Assembly: GCA_013397845.1 (NCBI GenBank)
Contig: VZTG01001868.1
Coordinates: 62,001 to 126,000 of the forward strand
Origin: Melanocharis versteri
Lineage: Eukaryota > Chordata > Aves > Passeriformes > Melanocharitidae
DNA length: 64,000 nt
Reading direction: 5' to 3'
The notes under the pieces were generated by a model. It worked only from the letters and a program-made list of their open reading frames with translations, was not told the DNA's origin and did no database searches. Below are positions 25,901-40,900 of the stretch, piece by piece. Numbering within the stretch: position 1 is the stretch's first letter; every line of letters begins with the position of its first letter. The translations under genes were made by a program, and so were the position numbers.

Positions 25901-28900
25901 GGATGTTTTATTCAACTCTGAATGCATTTTTGAAAAGTATGGTGGCTCTCACAAGTCTCTTGTTTTCTTCTTAAAGTTTGAGTCAGAATAACCTTTCATG
26001 AGAAATCAATGATTAGGGGAAGATAGGGCCTTAATAGGAAAAAATTAAACTTACATAAAAATTATATAAACAAAAAACAGTTAATGACAAGAAACAAAAT
26101 GTAAATTTCAAGCAGATCTCCTTTGCCTTTCAACAGCTTTTGTTTTTACTCCCCAGAGTTATTTGAAATACGGAAACTCTCCTCTGTGTTTCTGCAAGTA
26201 AAGACACAGATTGGATTACAGATCCTCTACGACAGAGAAGGGCTGAGGCTTTACCTGCAGGTGGATGAGCGGTGGAAGGACGACACCGTGGGCCTTTGTG
26301 GAACCTTCAACGGGAACACAGAGGATGATTTTTTGTACGCAGAGCTGCAACGTTTCTATCTGCCACTATATGAATATCCATAGTTAGAGTGGTAGATCCA
26401 GTGTGTACTGAAGCTGAAAGGATAGATACCAAGAATAATTTATTTTGAAGCTTTTCATTAGTGAGATTGATAGTAGGGTTAGTTTGCTAACAGAAGATCT
26501 GTAGCTTTAGCTACAGGATATCAAGCCAGATTTTGCTCAAAATATTTTAATATAAAAGTCTGGTGAAATATATATGGTGCATGAGGGCTATTTTACCAGA
26601 AAATTGTTGTCCAAAACACGGAGTGGCCTATATAAGGAACTTTCTGCCTCCCTGCAAGACTCTCTCTTTTTCCAGCTCCTGTTTTCTCCTGCGAGTCCTA
26701 ATCTGCTGTCTCTGACAGAGCCTCCATTGTTCAGTGCCTGCAGACCAGCAGCAGGGACTGGCTGCTGCCTGAGCTTCCCTTTGTTGTGAGGCAGTGAGAG
26801 GTGGCCAGAGCTGCCCAAGCACCATCATCAATAGTGCTGTTTGCCCAGTTTCTTTGCAACGTGTTTCTCACAGACACTAAAGAACAAATTGGCTTCCAGG
26901 AGTTTAGAGTAGCCTGATGGAGCTGGGAGAAGAACACAAATTTAGGACACAACAGGGTATTTCTTTTACCAAGATAAAAAAAGGAAAGAGTAGGAGATCT
27001 TTATGCTCTCAGAACAGTTGTAATTTTTCTAATTGCTAATTTTTCAAAACTAATTGAAAAATGGAAAAGCTTTCCATTATGGTTACTGTTTAAAAATCCA
27101 GATACACAAATATACAAGTGGAGTTATGAATAGTTTCTATGTTACAGATTAAAAAGTATTGTCAGACTGTTATTTGTAATGAGACTAGAAAATATATAGG
27201 CAGGATCTTAGTGAAGAGAAATTATTTATGTAAAACTACTTAAAATATTTCTCAGTCTGATAAGTAGTTTTGTAATGTATTTTTGATGACAGTTTTTGGA
27301 TTGTTCTCATACAAAAGATCAGTTATTCAATACTTTGTGTTTGTGAAAAAAGCCCTTAAAACTGGAGACTTATGAATTGTGCTGAGACATGACACACACT
27401 GTGGTGTACAAGCATCTTGATACATACACAGACAACCTGATCGACAGCAGATTTGGGAGACTTGCATTGGCAGTGGTGTCTTTTGCAACACCTTCACTCC
27501 CAGATGCTTTACCAGTACCCCTGATAGTGTGCCTAATGCGATCTCTTTGCTCGGGTGTAGCACTCCATGTTTAAATGCACAGTTTTGATCATTCCCTCTG
27601 CACGATGTTACTGTGCCTTGGTTATTTTGGTCAAAGTCGTTATCATTCAGCTTCTGTTACCTGGGCCTCATGGGTATCTGCTCAATTGCTTTGCAGTTGT
27701 ATTTTGGGGTGCTTGGATTCCCCTTTCCCTTCCCCTCAAAAGATAAAGAGCCTGAGAAGTCAGCAAGAGACAGGAAAGCATAGGTAGAGGAGCGATTAAA
27801 AATTAATCTGATATCACTAAGTTACTAAAAGGACAAATAAGGGAGTTCAAACTATCAGGTCAGTGGTGTTCCCTGCTCTCTTATAAAAATGGCATTTGGT
27901 CTATTTCGATATTTTCTTCCTTAAAAACTCTTTATAGGACATCTCTTTTGTTTCTGGGACTCTACCTGCAAAAAAAGAGGAGTCCTGAAACTTATGATTA
28001 CAGTTTTGTGGGCGAGTGAATGAGAATATGGAATAGTGAATGAGGAGCTTGAATCAGAGGGTGTTAGAACTGAGACCATTCTGCAAATTCACTATGCCTT
28101 TTCTGACTGACTTCTGTTTTGTAAAAGATCTCCAGTTGGAGTAACAGAAAGCACTCCAGAGCTGTTTGGAAACACATGGAAAACTTCATCGGCGTGCGTT
28201 CTTGTGCATGATAGTTCACAGGTGGACCCGTGTGATGTTCATCTGCAGGCAGGTGGGCAGTGAAGGCAGATCCTTACTGACAAATGCATTTCTTAGTACA
28301 CTTGTGCCCATTTTCCTAGCTGGATCAAGTACAGTAATAACCAATACTGCTCATTAAAAACTTAGTACTTACAGGTAGCATTTGCTGAGTTCAGTCCCCT
28401 AAGGAATCATATTTTGTATTGTCTGAGGATTTTGTAAAACTTGCAGAGGCACTTGAAATACTTCAATTTTATTTCTGGTTTGCAGTTACACTGTGTTAAG
28501 TTAGAAATGCATTAAAGGTTGGTAGTACACCTTGTATTGGTGGTGCTGCTAGTTAAGATGGAAACTCAAAACCGTTGCAGTATTTGTTTTTCAGAATAGT
28601 GAAAAAATGAAATACTTTATTTAGTTGTCTGCTACGGAAGAGAATGGGTGGAAGAAAGATGCTTATGCAGCATGGAAGAAAGATGCCAGCCTATAGATTT
28701 AGCTGAAAGGGTCCAGTTGGGGTAATATGCAGGTGGCTGATGCCATGAGGACCACAGATGGTCCCTAAGTCATCCTTTAATAATGATGAACTTTGTAGAT
28801 CATCAGTTATATCCATCTCACAGTTCCTAGCACTTCTTGTATTGGACAAGTGTGTACTACACGCTTGTGAAGTGAAATATTAAGGTTTTTCCTGTAATTT

Positions 28901-31900
28901 CAGCAGTTTTAGGGAATTGTCATGTCTCTTGCTACAACATCATCTGTCTTTTGAGACAGATTATTTACACAATGTGCAGTGCTAAAAAGCTGCATTCTTG
29001 GTAACAGGTTTGGACACGAATGTTAGTTTTTCTGTACAGCTGTATAGATATCAAAGATAAAAAGATTTTTGTGGCAATAGTATATAACGATGATCGGTTG
29101 CATTGTATAGAAGACGCTTTTTATTCCAAGTGTTTTCAAACTCCCTCACTGAAACAGTTTTTAATCTGTTATTTGTGTAGCCTCTTATGCAGCGGAAGCT
29201 TGTAGCATCCTTACGAAAGATCTTTTTGCTCCATGCTACCCCTATTTGAGTCCTGTTCCCTATTTTGAGCAGTGCAGAAGAGACACTTGCAAATGTGGAC
29301 AGACTTGTTTTTGCTCTGCTCTGGCCCATTACGCTCATCATTGCCGAAGGTTTGGAGTTGTAGTAGATTTCAGAGGAGCTGTCTCAGATTGTGGTGAGTT
29401 TCCTTTCACTTCTAGACTTAAATAATTACTGCCTGAGGACTTCAGAGACAGTCAAAAAATAAGATTAAATCAGTAGTCTTTTAAATGAGAAAAGGATTCA
29501 TTCTAGCGTGCTCTTTTGCATGCAGGACAAGGTTATTTTTTATCAAGATAGAATTAGTGTTCTTAGAGGATTCTTCCTTTATAGTTTACTTTCTTTAGTT
29601 CTTTGACTTACAAAACACTATAAATATTTTTAAAGTAGTTGGAATGCTTCAAATGTATACAGAATTCAACATATGTCTGTCATTAAATTGCATTGCATAT
29701 CTCATACCATACAGATATTATTCACGAACTGCATAAATAGATTTCTTTTCTTTGTAGATGCTAGGTCTATCTAATTCTTTAAATGAGTAAGATGAAGAAT
29801 GATGGTATTTAGCAGTTTTAGTTGGATTACTATTGACTTCTGGTATCTGAAAATCTCTCAGGTTATTCCCTTACTGTCAGTGACACTGAAATACACAAAG
29901 TGCTGAAGCAGGTGTTGGAACTTGGTATTGTTATTTAGTTTAAAAAAATAGAAGAATATAGAATATAAATCTCTTCATAGATAAAGATAAAGGTGACATC
30001 TGTTACCTACTCCGTAAAGGCTCACAAGCAAATGAGTGGGATAATACTAAATTCTTTAGTTTATGTTAATTTTTAGTAGGACATGTTGGGCCCTCACGTA
30101 CATTTTAAAAAAAGTATGGAATTGGAAACTCTATCAAACAACCTGAAACTGACACCCCTGATGTAGGTCTGGCTCTATTAACAAGTCTGAAAATCTTTTC
30201 TAAGGAGCATTCAAGAACTTAACATTTAGCAGTTGTCATCACATCATGTAATTATCCATGTTGTAATGCATGATGAAGAGGATTAAGTTGGTCCAGTTTA
30301 AGCATCTCAAGCTGGAGTGTCTGTATGTATATCTGACAAGAGTGCCTTGTTTGCATTTATTAAGGCATGAATGGCCATGTCCACTCATGACTGAAAGAGT
30401 CATTCAAGCCATTTGATTTTTATACTTTGCTGGAAGCAAGTATAGTTTTCTTACAGTATATTTAAAAAGTCATGCTTGTAGCATTTAAAATACGTGAATC
30501 TGTTAGCATTTCCAAGAGCTTCAGACTTTTTTTAATAGACCTTTATATGAGACAGATACATATATCTATATATAGATATATGTATAAAGGAAAACTTGAG
30601 ATGGTGTTGTGCAACATCTGCAAAGTACACACATTTTATTTAATGCTTTTAATATCTTCTTTAAGCTGCTGTGCATTTCCAAAAGCCCATGCACAAGAGC
30701 CAAGTATTTTCAGAGTTGGAGGCAAAAAAGGCTTCAGCTGTTCTGTTTCCACAGTGTAAATCTGGATTAACTGCACAGACTCATTGCACTTGTTATTACT
30801 GTGGATTTACATCTGTGTAGTTTACACAGCATAGTGCCAAGGTAGCAATTTTAGTGGAATTTAATGTGATTGGGGACGAAAGAATGGAGATGTTTATCAA
30901 AAAACTGTTGGGAGGTACTCGAGTCTCTTGCACCGTAACTTGAGAGATTTGTTTCGTTTGGACAGCTCTTTCATGTGAAGACACAAAGGAGTACAGTACT
31001 TGTGTATCTACCTGTGGCAGAACCTGCCAAGCCCTGTCTGTGCCAGAGACATGCAGCAGTGATTGTGTTGAAGGCTGTGCTTGTCCCTCTGGAATGTATT
31101 TGGATACCAAGGCTGAGCGATGCGTACAGAGGTGGGTAAAGTTGCAGTTCTGATAGTCACACTCGCTGTTTCAGACCCCCCATTTGCAAGTCAGAGTGGA
31201 AAGCTAATAAACTTCTACCCTTGTAGATGACACTCATCTGTAAACTTGACAGGGTCTCTTAGAGTCATACAGAACTGATGTCTGTGTTGATCAAAAATAG
31301 CTTTACTATAACATGGACACTCATCCAACACCATCAACGCTAGTTGTTATATCCTGTCTGGTTTTTGGCTTATTTTGGTTTATAAGAGAGACAAAACATA
31401 AACTTCCACTTTCCTACTGGTTTGTTTTGATATGTGCTTGAGTTATATGACAGTATTGAGATCAATTTCTTGTGTTAAAAAGAAACAAACAGAACCTGAA
31501 CAACCACAAAGCCACCACAAACAAAAACTACCTCACCGAAACCAGCAAAGAGACCAACTGAAATTCGAACAGCAATTAAGGCAATGGGGATTTTATTTTC
31601 TTTCTTCAGTGCGGATTAATCAGTTACATGTTTTTCCTCTACTCCAGAAATGAATGCCCATGTTATTTTCAAGGAATTGACTATCCCCCTGGAGAAAATG
31701 TCATGACATCTTTAGGCAAATGGTAAGATATGAAACTGTGTTTTCACATAACTAAATTGTGTCACTTTTTAAAAAGTTCTATCAATTCATTCTGGCTAGC
31801 TTGTTGGGTTTTATTTTTGTTGCTTTAGTTATTTTTTAATGAAGCCTACGGAAGAAACCTGCATCAGTTTTCTACATGTTTGACAAAGGTTCTCTAGAAC

Positions 31901-34900
31901 TTAGGCTTTTCAGGCTGCTGTGCTTTGTGATGCAATGTATTGATGTGCAAAACAGAAAGAAAAGCCACAGTAGTTTCTTATATCCGTACTAATGTGGAGA
32001 GCTCCAGGAAAGCTCAGACATTTCCTGACTGTCCATAGATCTTCATTGCTATTCTTCTTCCCTTTACCAGATTCTAAATCCCTTTATGAAGGATTATTAA
32101 GAATCTGTCTTCCACTAGTATAGAATCATTGTAAAAGAGCAATGTGGCTTTTTTCAAGTAAGAAACAACACATAAAACTGTCAGCTGCAGCCAATGGTAA
32201 ATAAGCATCTCTTATTGTTCCTTACATTTGGCATTTGTTCTCGTCCTCTTGCTTTTTCATTTGCATCATCACAGTCATGATATTAAAGAAGAAAGTTTAG
32301 ATGATCCTGGCTGCTGTCAGATGCATCCTTTTCAACCATTATTTCTGTCTGCAGAAGGTTAAATAATGTGGACAACAAGTTCTGTGGATAACAAGCTTTC
32401 AGAAGTAATATCTGAGCTCTCACTGCCTGTATCAGTTGTTACAGCACTTAATTAAAAGCAGAGCAGACCAAATCATGTCTGTGATAGATCACTGTAGTAC
32501 TTTAGTTTGTTATAAAGGCCATTTTAGAGATTGGTGTTGTCAGATTTCTATTGCAGTGGGGGCTCTGGGTAAGCACACACAAACTCGTTCTCACTCTTGT
32601 CAGCAGTCCATAAATACTGATTATTATAAATTGCTATCTTACTCATCGAGTCAGATTATTTTTTACCTTAGGGCAGATCTCCTGGAGGGTGCCAGGCAGC
32701 CCATTCTGCATATGGGGCTGTGCAAAGGCTGGGTGCACTCTTGCCTGCCCTCACAGGGTATTTTTGGGTACAAAACATGTGCCAAACTGCACTGGCAGTC
32801 AAGGGAAGGGGCTTCTCCTGGTAAATCTTCAATCTTCCTCAAAGGTCTAGTTTAGCTAATTTTGCTGACCACTGTGATGGATATATGGCTGAATGCAGAT
32901 CATGTGATCGTCCATAAATGTAGTTTTAAAAAAATTACTGTAGACAAAAATCCTCTTTCTGTTGATTTCAGTGGAATTGTTTGGGATCTGACAGTTTATG
33001 TTTGTTAGCAAAAATAAATTGTACGGGTTTATAACCACTAGAATTTTAGATAGAATTAGAGATCTGTGTCTTCCATTTAGTCATGATTTTTACTTGAGGT
33101 GTTTTAATAAGGCTGTATACAGATCTGTTGGGAGGAAGGGCTTTCAAATATAGAGGTACAGACTGTCAGCTCCTCTGAATTGCCTTGTGCTAGGTAATAC
33201 ATTAGGAATCATGTAGGAATACATGTGTGGATGACCTGGAAAAAATACTATGTGTTGAAGTTTTTTTTATCTGTCACTTTGTCTTTATTAGAAACAATTA
33301 TGATCTTTATTTATATTCTCCCCATCCTTTTTTCCTCTCAATTGCTTTTTCTTTGGAGCTTCCACTTTCAGACTAGAATTCCTTCTCATGTTTGTCTGTG
33401 GAAAAGCTTTTCTGCTCTGTTGCTTTCAACCAGTTGTTTAAAATATTTTCGTTGATGTATTTCATCAATGATGATGATTTCATTGATGATGATACATCAA
33501 CATTTGAGTTGCCTCCCTCTCAGTTCCCTTTGGTACTCCTTTTCCTCTTGCCTGAGGGATACTGTGCAATCCTCGAGCACTTTTCCTGCAGGGCTTTGAG
33601 GTCCAGTGTGTTCACGGGGAGGCTGTAGCACATACAGAATTTGATTCTGGGTCTGCTGACCAGCCGTAGCAGTCCTGGGGATGCCTTAGCCATTGCGAAA
33701 GAATGGGAAAATAGTGCTGGATTTCATGGACTCCGGTTCTCTAGTGAAGACCAGGACCTGAAACGAAGCCAGCAGCGCTACAGTTTTCCCTGACAATGAG
33801 GTGCAATAGGAGCTGCTACCATTTTAGAAAAGTACTGGACTATTTTGGCTCAAATCAGAAAGGAGCTTACAGTGTTAGGTTTCTCAGTGCTTCCCTGCAC
33901 ACAGTGTCTTGTTAAGGTTGAGTTTTATGCAGTTTTGAACTGTTTCATGGGGGGGGGAAATGTGGTTTTGGGAGCAGTATAGGGATATATTCCTGTATGT
34001 ATTTTTTTGTCAGCCCATGCATTTTAACTCATAACAACATTATGCATACAGCAAAATTTGAAGTTTAACTCATGTTCTTCATGTGTTAAGGCAATGCACA
34101 CTTTATCCACAGTTACAGCACTCAGTGCAAACATTTGCAAAATTATTTTGTATTGACTTATACTGCGTTACTAAATAGAATACATGAATATTTTAGATCT
34201 TCCTGGCTCTCACTACATCTTTGTCTGTTGCAGCCATTGCAGGGATGGAGTAATGAACTGTGATAACAACATAATAGGTGAGTGAAGAGAGAGGAGAAAG
34301 ATACTTCAGGATTTTTGAATGTATTTTGTCCTCCAATCTCTGTGGAACCCCTTGTCTGAACTAGAAGATAGTGCAAAGTGTACAAATTAACTTTCGGGAG
34401 TTAATTATATATTTGTGTGATTGAGAGTAATGGTCCTGCGTTGTACCAGCCTAACTGCTCAAAATACTGTTAAATCTGATGAACTTTTTTCCCCCAGTAC
34501 TTTAAAATACTATTTTTTTTTAGATTGCTAATGTAGATAAGATTACTACAGGTTTAACAGCAGACCTTTAGTAGGGCAAACAAAGGTTAGCTTTGCCCCA
34601 ATTAATATGAGGAGAGGCAGCTGAATGTTAGTAGCGTTACTGGATGTTACATTTCTGTGTTACAAATCCTTATTGCACACATTTACAGAATACAAAATAT
34701 CAGGTATGAAGACTAAAGCACTTGCTAATTTTTCCCCCCAGCACACAGCTGCCCAGCTGGACAGATTTATATTAACTGCAGCAATCCACAAGTGGATCCT
34801 GAGCTCAGCAGAGAGAGGACTTGTGAGAATCAGCTGCTGAACCTCACTTTCTCAGCACACCTTCCTTGTGTGTCAGGTTGTGTCTGCCCGCCAGGGTGAG

Positions 34901-37900
34901 TACGGACAGATTTGCATCTTTTGGTGCACAAACATGGTTGGGTAATGAGTTCTGCTGAGGACTTCTTCTCAGTAGAATTCTACTTGAAGAATTTGAGATA
35001 GCAAAGGGTGGGCATCAAACTTGTGAAGGCTTAGCCCACAATATGGGCTGTTAAAACCATAATAAATGCTAAAGCAAGAGGAAAGTGGAGTCAAATACGC
35101 CATAATAATATGATCAAAACAACAAGAGTATGGAAATGGCATTGAAATAATTTGTTTTACATCTGTGCGTTACAGCAGAATTGTGTTTATCTAGATTTTT
35201 TTCATATATCTAACCTCTTATTTCAACATTTGGCTGAGGGAGACAAGTTTATTTATTCACAGGCATAATTTTCAGTATTTTTTCCCTCAAAAGGATCTCT
35301 TAAGCCTTGGGGATTTATGCAGATAATGTGCAGATGAGCTGTTTTGGAATCAAGCACTGTATTGCTGAGATAATTTTGAATATAAAAATAACAATAATGT
35401 GTTTAAATTATGCTTGTCTTGATGGGATTTAGTTTCTTAAGCACACAGCCTGAAGATTTTTAGTGTTTTAAGTCTGAAATTATTGTTTATGCCTTGAGAG
35501 TCTCCTCAAAACAAAGAGTAAAAGCCAGAGCCTCATTTGAACTGTTGAAATAGCTCAGTTGAAGTCTGTGGGCTCATATGGATTGATGTGTAGATATTTC
35601 TATCTCATGGTAAAATATTGCTACTCAGGATTTTGGGATTTTACTTTAATACTCAAAAACATGAAATGTTAAAGGGTTCACATGAAATGGAGCCTGTAAC
35701 TAGTGGAACTCACAGTGTGGTACCATGGTGAAAAAGGGCTGTGCTAAGGTACATTCTGAAATTAACTGGAAGCAGAAATTTTCAGAATTGCAAAAATTCA
35801 CCCTCTTGGACCTGGCTGACATACACTCCAAAGCTACCTTCAGCAGCACTGTATGGCTGGCAACTCAGATCATAGAAACTTTTAATTCTCTTCTATTTTG
35901 CTGTGCATAACTTCTGAGCTTGTGATCTCTACTGCTTCCTGGTGTAATTTAGGTCTGGAATGTAAGCATGTATGGGTTTTTTTAGCATTAGAAGGCTCAG
36001 TGTCAAGTGTTGGTGATCCCAAATCTCTGATAATATGGTTTTATGGTTATGAGAGGCAAAGTGTTATGATTTCCTAGGGATAAAAATACAAAATTAATAA
36101 GTTTTGTCTTTACGGTAACTTTGGCACACTGAATTCTGTTCTCCTACAGTATATTGCCTGTAGAGATACTAACACAACATCACTTGTTTTTTGTTTTGTT
36201 GGGGTTTTGTTTGTTTGTGGTTTTGTTTGGCTTGTTTGGGGGTTGTTTTTTTGGGGTTTTTTTGGAGGAGGTGCAAAGGCAGAGGCTTTTTTGTTTTTCA
36301 GGAGTTCACCCTCAGTGCTGCTTAAGGTAGAACTGGGAAGGTGTTACAAGCCTAGGGTTTGAACTAGGAATGTCAATCTGTACTGATGAAGTAGAACTTA
36401 AAGTCACTTGCAAATTTGTCAACACTGATATCTTCTGAGTATTCAGCTCTAGTAGTCCTATATTGCTTATATATTTATGTTTTACATATTTGAGGTTGCT
36501 TTAGGAAAAATTAAGTTGATCCTAAAAGTGTGTGGTTTTTTTGGTGTGCTTTTGGAAAAGTGACAGGCTTATGCTATGTATTAGCTACGCAGGTTTTTTA
36601 TTTAGATAATGGATCTTAATAGTTTAGGAATTTTAGTAGGAGTTGCTCTTGGATAGAAGCTGGATCTGAAGAACCCTAATGTTTTAAGTCAGTCGCTGAA
36701 TTCACCCTACAGTGATTCATGCTGCAGGTTGAACACGTTAGAGTCAAAGTCAGTACAGCCCAGCAATGAAAAAGTTTTAATTAAATTTTTGGAGGAGAAA
36801 AAATGGGTGAAATACCATTGCCTTTACACAGAACCTCATCCTGTATTCATGACAGTTCAGGCAGTGCAGGATTCAAATACACTGTGAATTTATGCAACTT
36901 TGAAATCCCTTTTCTAGGCTATCAGTTCTTACTGGTGAAATAGGAAACTGTCCACTTCAGAAAGGTAAAACAGCCATGGAATTTCTTTGATCTTAACATT
37001 AGTCCTTTACCTGAAATAAGAAGTTTCATTCCTTTATTCATGCTTTTGTTCCTGTTTGAGGTCTTGCATCAGTTCATCTCGATTCATTATGTGTAAGCTG
37101 AGCTGATTTAAGTAGTAATGAAATCAGTTTAATGTGTTTGATTAATTGATTTAGGTAAACTAATTAAAAAAGTGAGTGAAGCAAAGCAAATATGTCACAA
37201 CTAAGAAATCTGTATAGGAAGCTGTGTTTTTCCAGGAGGAAGAACCTTTCTGATCTGTTTACTGGGGTGATTATTCCTCAGTGATACCCTGAAAGGTACT
37301 TAACAAAAAGAGAAGGAAAGAACCTATTTTCACAGAAGTGGTTTTAAGATTTCAAGGGGCAATATTTTTGTTTTGCAGTCTATTTTTCTAGTATCTGGAG
37401 TCTAAAATATTCTTTCAAATACTGCACTACTTCTGGCATTCTGTCTTTTTTTTGTGCTTACGGTACAGCTGTGCTTCATTATTTTTGCTCTGCAGTGGAT
37501 AAATCAGATGCAAGTAACCATGCTTAAGTAAATATCTAAATTTACAGGAGATCATTCTATGGGTTACAGTTCTTAAGGTACAAAAATTGATGATATACTT
37601 TCAGGCTATTTTACAAGCTGTTGAAATCAAACATTAATTCTCCTGGAATTCACTTTCTAATGTTGGTTCACTCTACTTTGCCTGACATATTAAGTAATTT
37701 TTAAGACTTTATTTGTATTTTTTCTTACCGCTTTTCATCTGTCACCATTTAAAGGGTGTTCTCATTTCTATGTTGCATTTCAAGAAAAAAAAAGTAATAC
37801 TCAGTGCATAATTTTTCAAGTACATTATTTGAGTTAAATTTTCTGCTTCTGGGTTTCTATGAATCAAATGATTTTTCCGTCCTTAAGTATACCAAATGTG

Positions 37901-40900
37901 CATGATTTGACATGGAGACAGAATCTTTAATCAGACTGCAGAAGAAACAAGGAGAAAAGACAGAGTAAAGGAAAAGCGGAAAAGCCAGTACTATCTTCCT
38001 ACATTCCTGGATGCTATGTGACATGTTTGCTATGAATGGACATATGCTGTTTTGTGCCTGTCCTATTCCGTTGGTTTTCTGTGGTCTCCAATCAGACCAG
38101 TAATGATCTCCAAAACAGCTTCTGTTCATTGTTGCTTACAGCCTGCTCTTAGTGCTGCTGTCAAGAAAAGCAGTCGCTTTTCTGAAGGAATTCCTCATTT
38201 TCTCACTTCCCCCACTGACAGGATTTTGCCCTTTGACTACACTGTGAGTTAGATTTAACTGATCTATATTTTATAGAGTGTACAATATAAAATTTGTACT
38301 GTATTTACAATAGATGGAGTTTTGTGGGGGTATTATAGTGGTTGGAGTTAATTATTCTAGAGGTCTTTTCCAACCTAAATGGTTCTATGATTCTAAGAAG
38401 AGTCCTGTCAGATTTTTGAAGACAGGTACTTTTATTTGGTTGAATCAGTTGGATTGTTAAATAATATACATCAGTATTTATTATTATCTATTCATACTTC
38501 CATTAGCTGAAATATTTAGTAATTTCCATGTTTATTTTATATTTATTCAATCTTGCTGGAAAAACCAAGGCCTTCCAGCTGCTAAATATGAATAATAAAT
38601 ACAAATTCTGAGAGTTATGCCAATAGCTGGAAATACATACTGTCCCAAATGCAAATAGTAATGTTTTTTATTGCTTCTGTTACATCTGCTTGTTAGATCT
38701 TTATAATTTTTTTCCCTTTTATGTTTTTGTTCCCTCTATAAAGCTCTGTTAATTAAACCAACCACTATATAATTAACCTAAATCAAGGACTCTCGGCGAA
38801 CTTTGCAGTATTTTGTAACTTTAATTTCAAAATTGTCGTGATTAACGTTTTTGAACCTTAAATCATAACCAAACTTGTCTTCCTAATCATGCTTATAAAA
38901 CTGGCTGTAATTTTCTCCTTGTTTCAGTGACTTTTTTTATTTTCCCCTCAGTGTTAGTACTGGAAGGGAATAAAAAGTTAACTCTCAGCTGGCTGGTAGT
39001 AGTGGTTATCTGTACATCCAGGTCACTTAATTTCTCACAGCTCAGCAACATCCAATACCCAACTCAATATTTTATTGAGTGTCAACAGGCTGACCTTAGA
39101 AAGAAAGCAACACCATTCTAGAATAACGAAGAACATAGTGTTCCGTATTTCCAAGTATGTGTATTTATTTTTATGGCCCGTGGGTCTGCTTGAACCTCAG
39201 GAACACAAGGCAATTGTATTGACATTTTCTTTTTTCCTTGTGCTCTATGTTTAATTGTTTATAACTATGTGAGACACCCTTTAAAGCAAAATGTCTGACA
39301 AATTTTTTCTTATGTACATTTAGGAAAAACAAAAACAGTCCTTCTTTCTCCCACCCCCACATCTTGGAGACAACTGTTATTATTTACGACACAGAAGAAT
39401 ATCTTTTGTGCTAAAACTAGACTCTGCTAAATTTGAGACAATTTAACACAATAAGAATTTTTGTCTGTTCCTTTTTTTATCACTTATTGCTCTCATAAAG
39501 TAGATGAATGAAGAATTAGTAAATTCAAAGCTGTAGTATCCTGTAATTGTAATGAAGTTTTGTAACTAAGGAATATCATGCCAGATTCTCCCTCTAAAAA
39601 TTTCTAAATTATCATTGTATTTCTGTGGTATGTATCAAATGACACATAAGGAGCTTTAAACACATTCTTGGAAGTTTTTATTTAAAAAAAAGGAAACTCA
39701 TCACTTTCTAATTTTCATGAAGAAAACAATGAATGTTGTCATCTTATAAATGTGCCTATGGACAAACAAACCTATCAATGGGGGAAGAATACAGATGAGT
39801 TTCATATCTTTTTAGAAAACTAATCTTTATCGATGTAATTACGTTGACCATGTTACATTTTAAAATAAGTCTCCTTAGACTAAATCAAAGTCTTATGCTT
39901 TTGGTGTGTGTTTAGTATCATTTTTCAAAAGACCTACTGCTCCTCAGTTTAAACTCAGAATTTAATATTATTATTAGCATGAAAATAAAAACTGTGTTCT
40001 GTCCAAACCTCTCTCTTCTGGATGGCCCTGCTGCTGCTGCTGTCAGGCTGAGTTCTTTTAATCTTTTGCTTCTTCTGGTTTAGGCAGAGTTCTGGAGAGG
40101 TCCATCAAAAAGATTTAGTATTTTCCAGGCAAATGAGGATAACCCCCATGGGGATACATACCATCATGGCTATGCATTTGACTATTTCCTCAGGAAAACA
40201 AAATTCCCTTACGAAGACTGCGTCAGCATTCCTGTGTTTGGGTGTTTCAGGGACTAATATTTATCTACATTGGATTTTATGCTGGTTTCTATTTCTGATG
40301 GCTGTAGAATCACAGCAAGGATGGAAGGGTGTAATGAGAATAATGAAAACCTTCCAAGCATTCTGCAAAATTACTTAATATTTTGGTATGATAAGCTGGG
40401 GAAAGAAGAAGAAGAGGTTGTAAGAAGCTCCCCAAACAAGAAAGAAAAGAGTCAGCCGGAATATATTAACTCTCCCCATCTAGACAGTGAGTGAACTGTA
40501 ATGAAGGCATTAGGTGCTACAGTAATGTTACTAACATTGGATTTTCTCTCAAAATTTATCTTGTTTTCTGGTTAGACAAGTCATGGGCAGTTGTGGAGTA
40601 CTGGCATTAGAAATGCTCCTTGCTGCTTATTTCTTTTTTTTTTTTTTTCTTCCCTTAAACTTTATTACAGACCTTTGTAGGATGATCTGTGGAACCCTCA
40701 GAAAGAAAATTTATTGTTGTGGCAAAAGTACTTGTGGCTGCATAAATCAGTTGATGGTAGGCTGTTGCAGGAGGGAGGGGAAGGAGCTTGTGCAATACAC
40801 AGCCTGCTGAAAAATGCTCTGCTGGAAGCTGGGAGAGATGTTTTTTTAGTGTTTTTGTCCAGATTTGTGAACTTTGAAGCAAATAAGTATTTGGTGAGTC

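Noticed and set aside
40304..40335. agaatcacag...ggatggaaggg, resembling an antisense CR1 tail
   Set aside because: Similarity is too short and broken to call.
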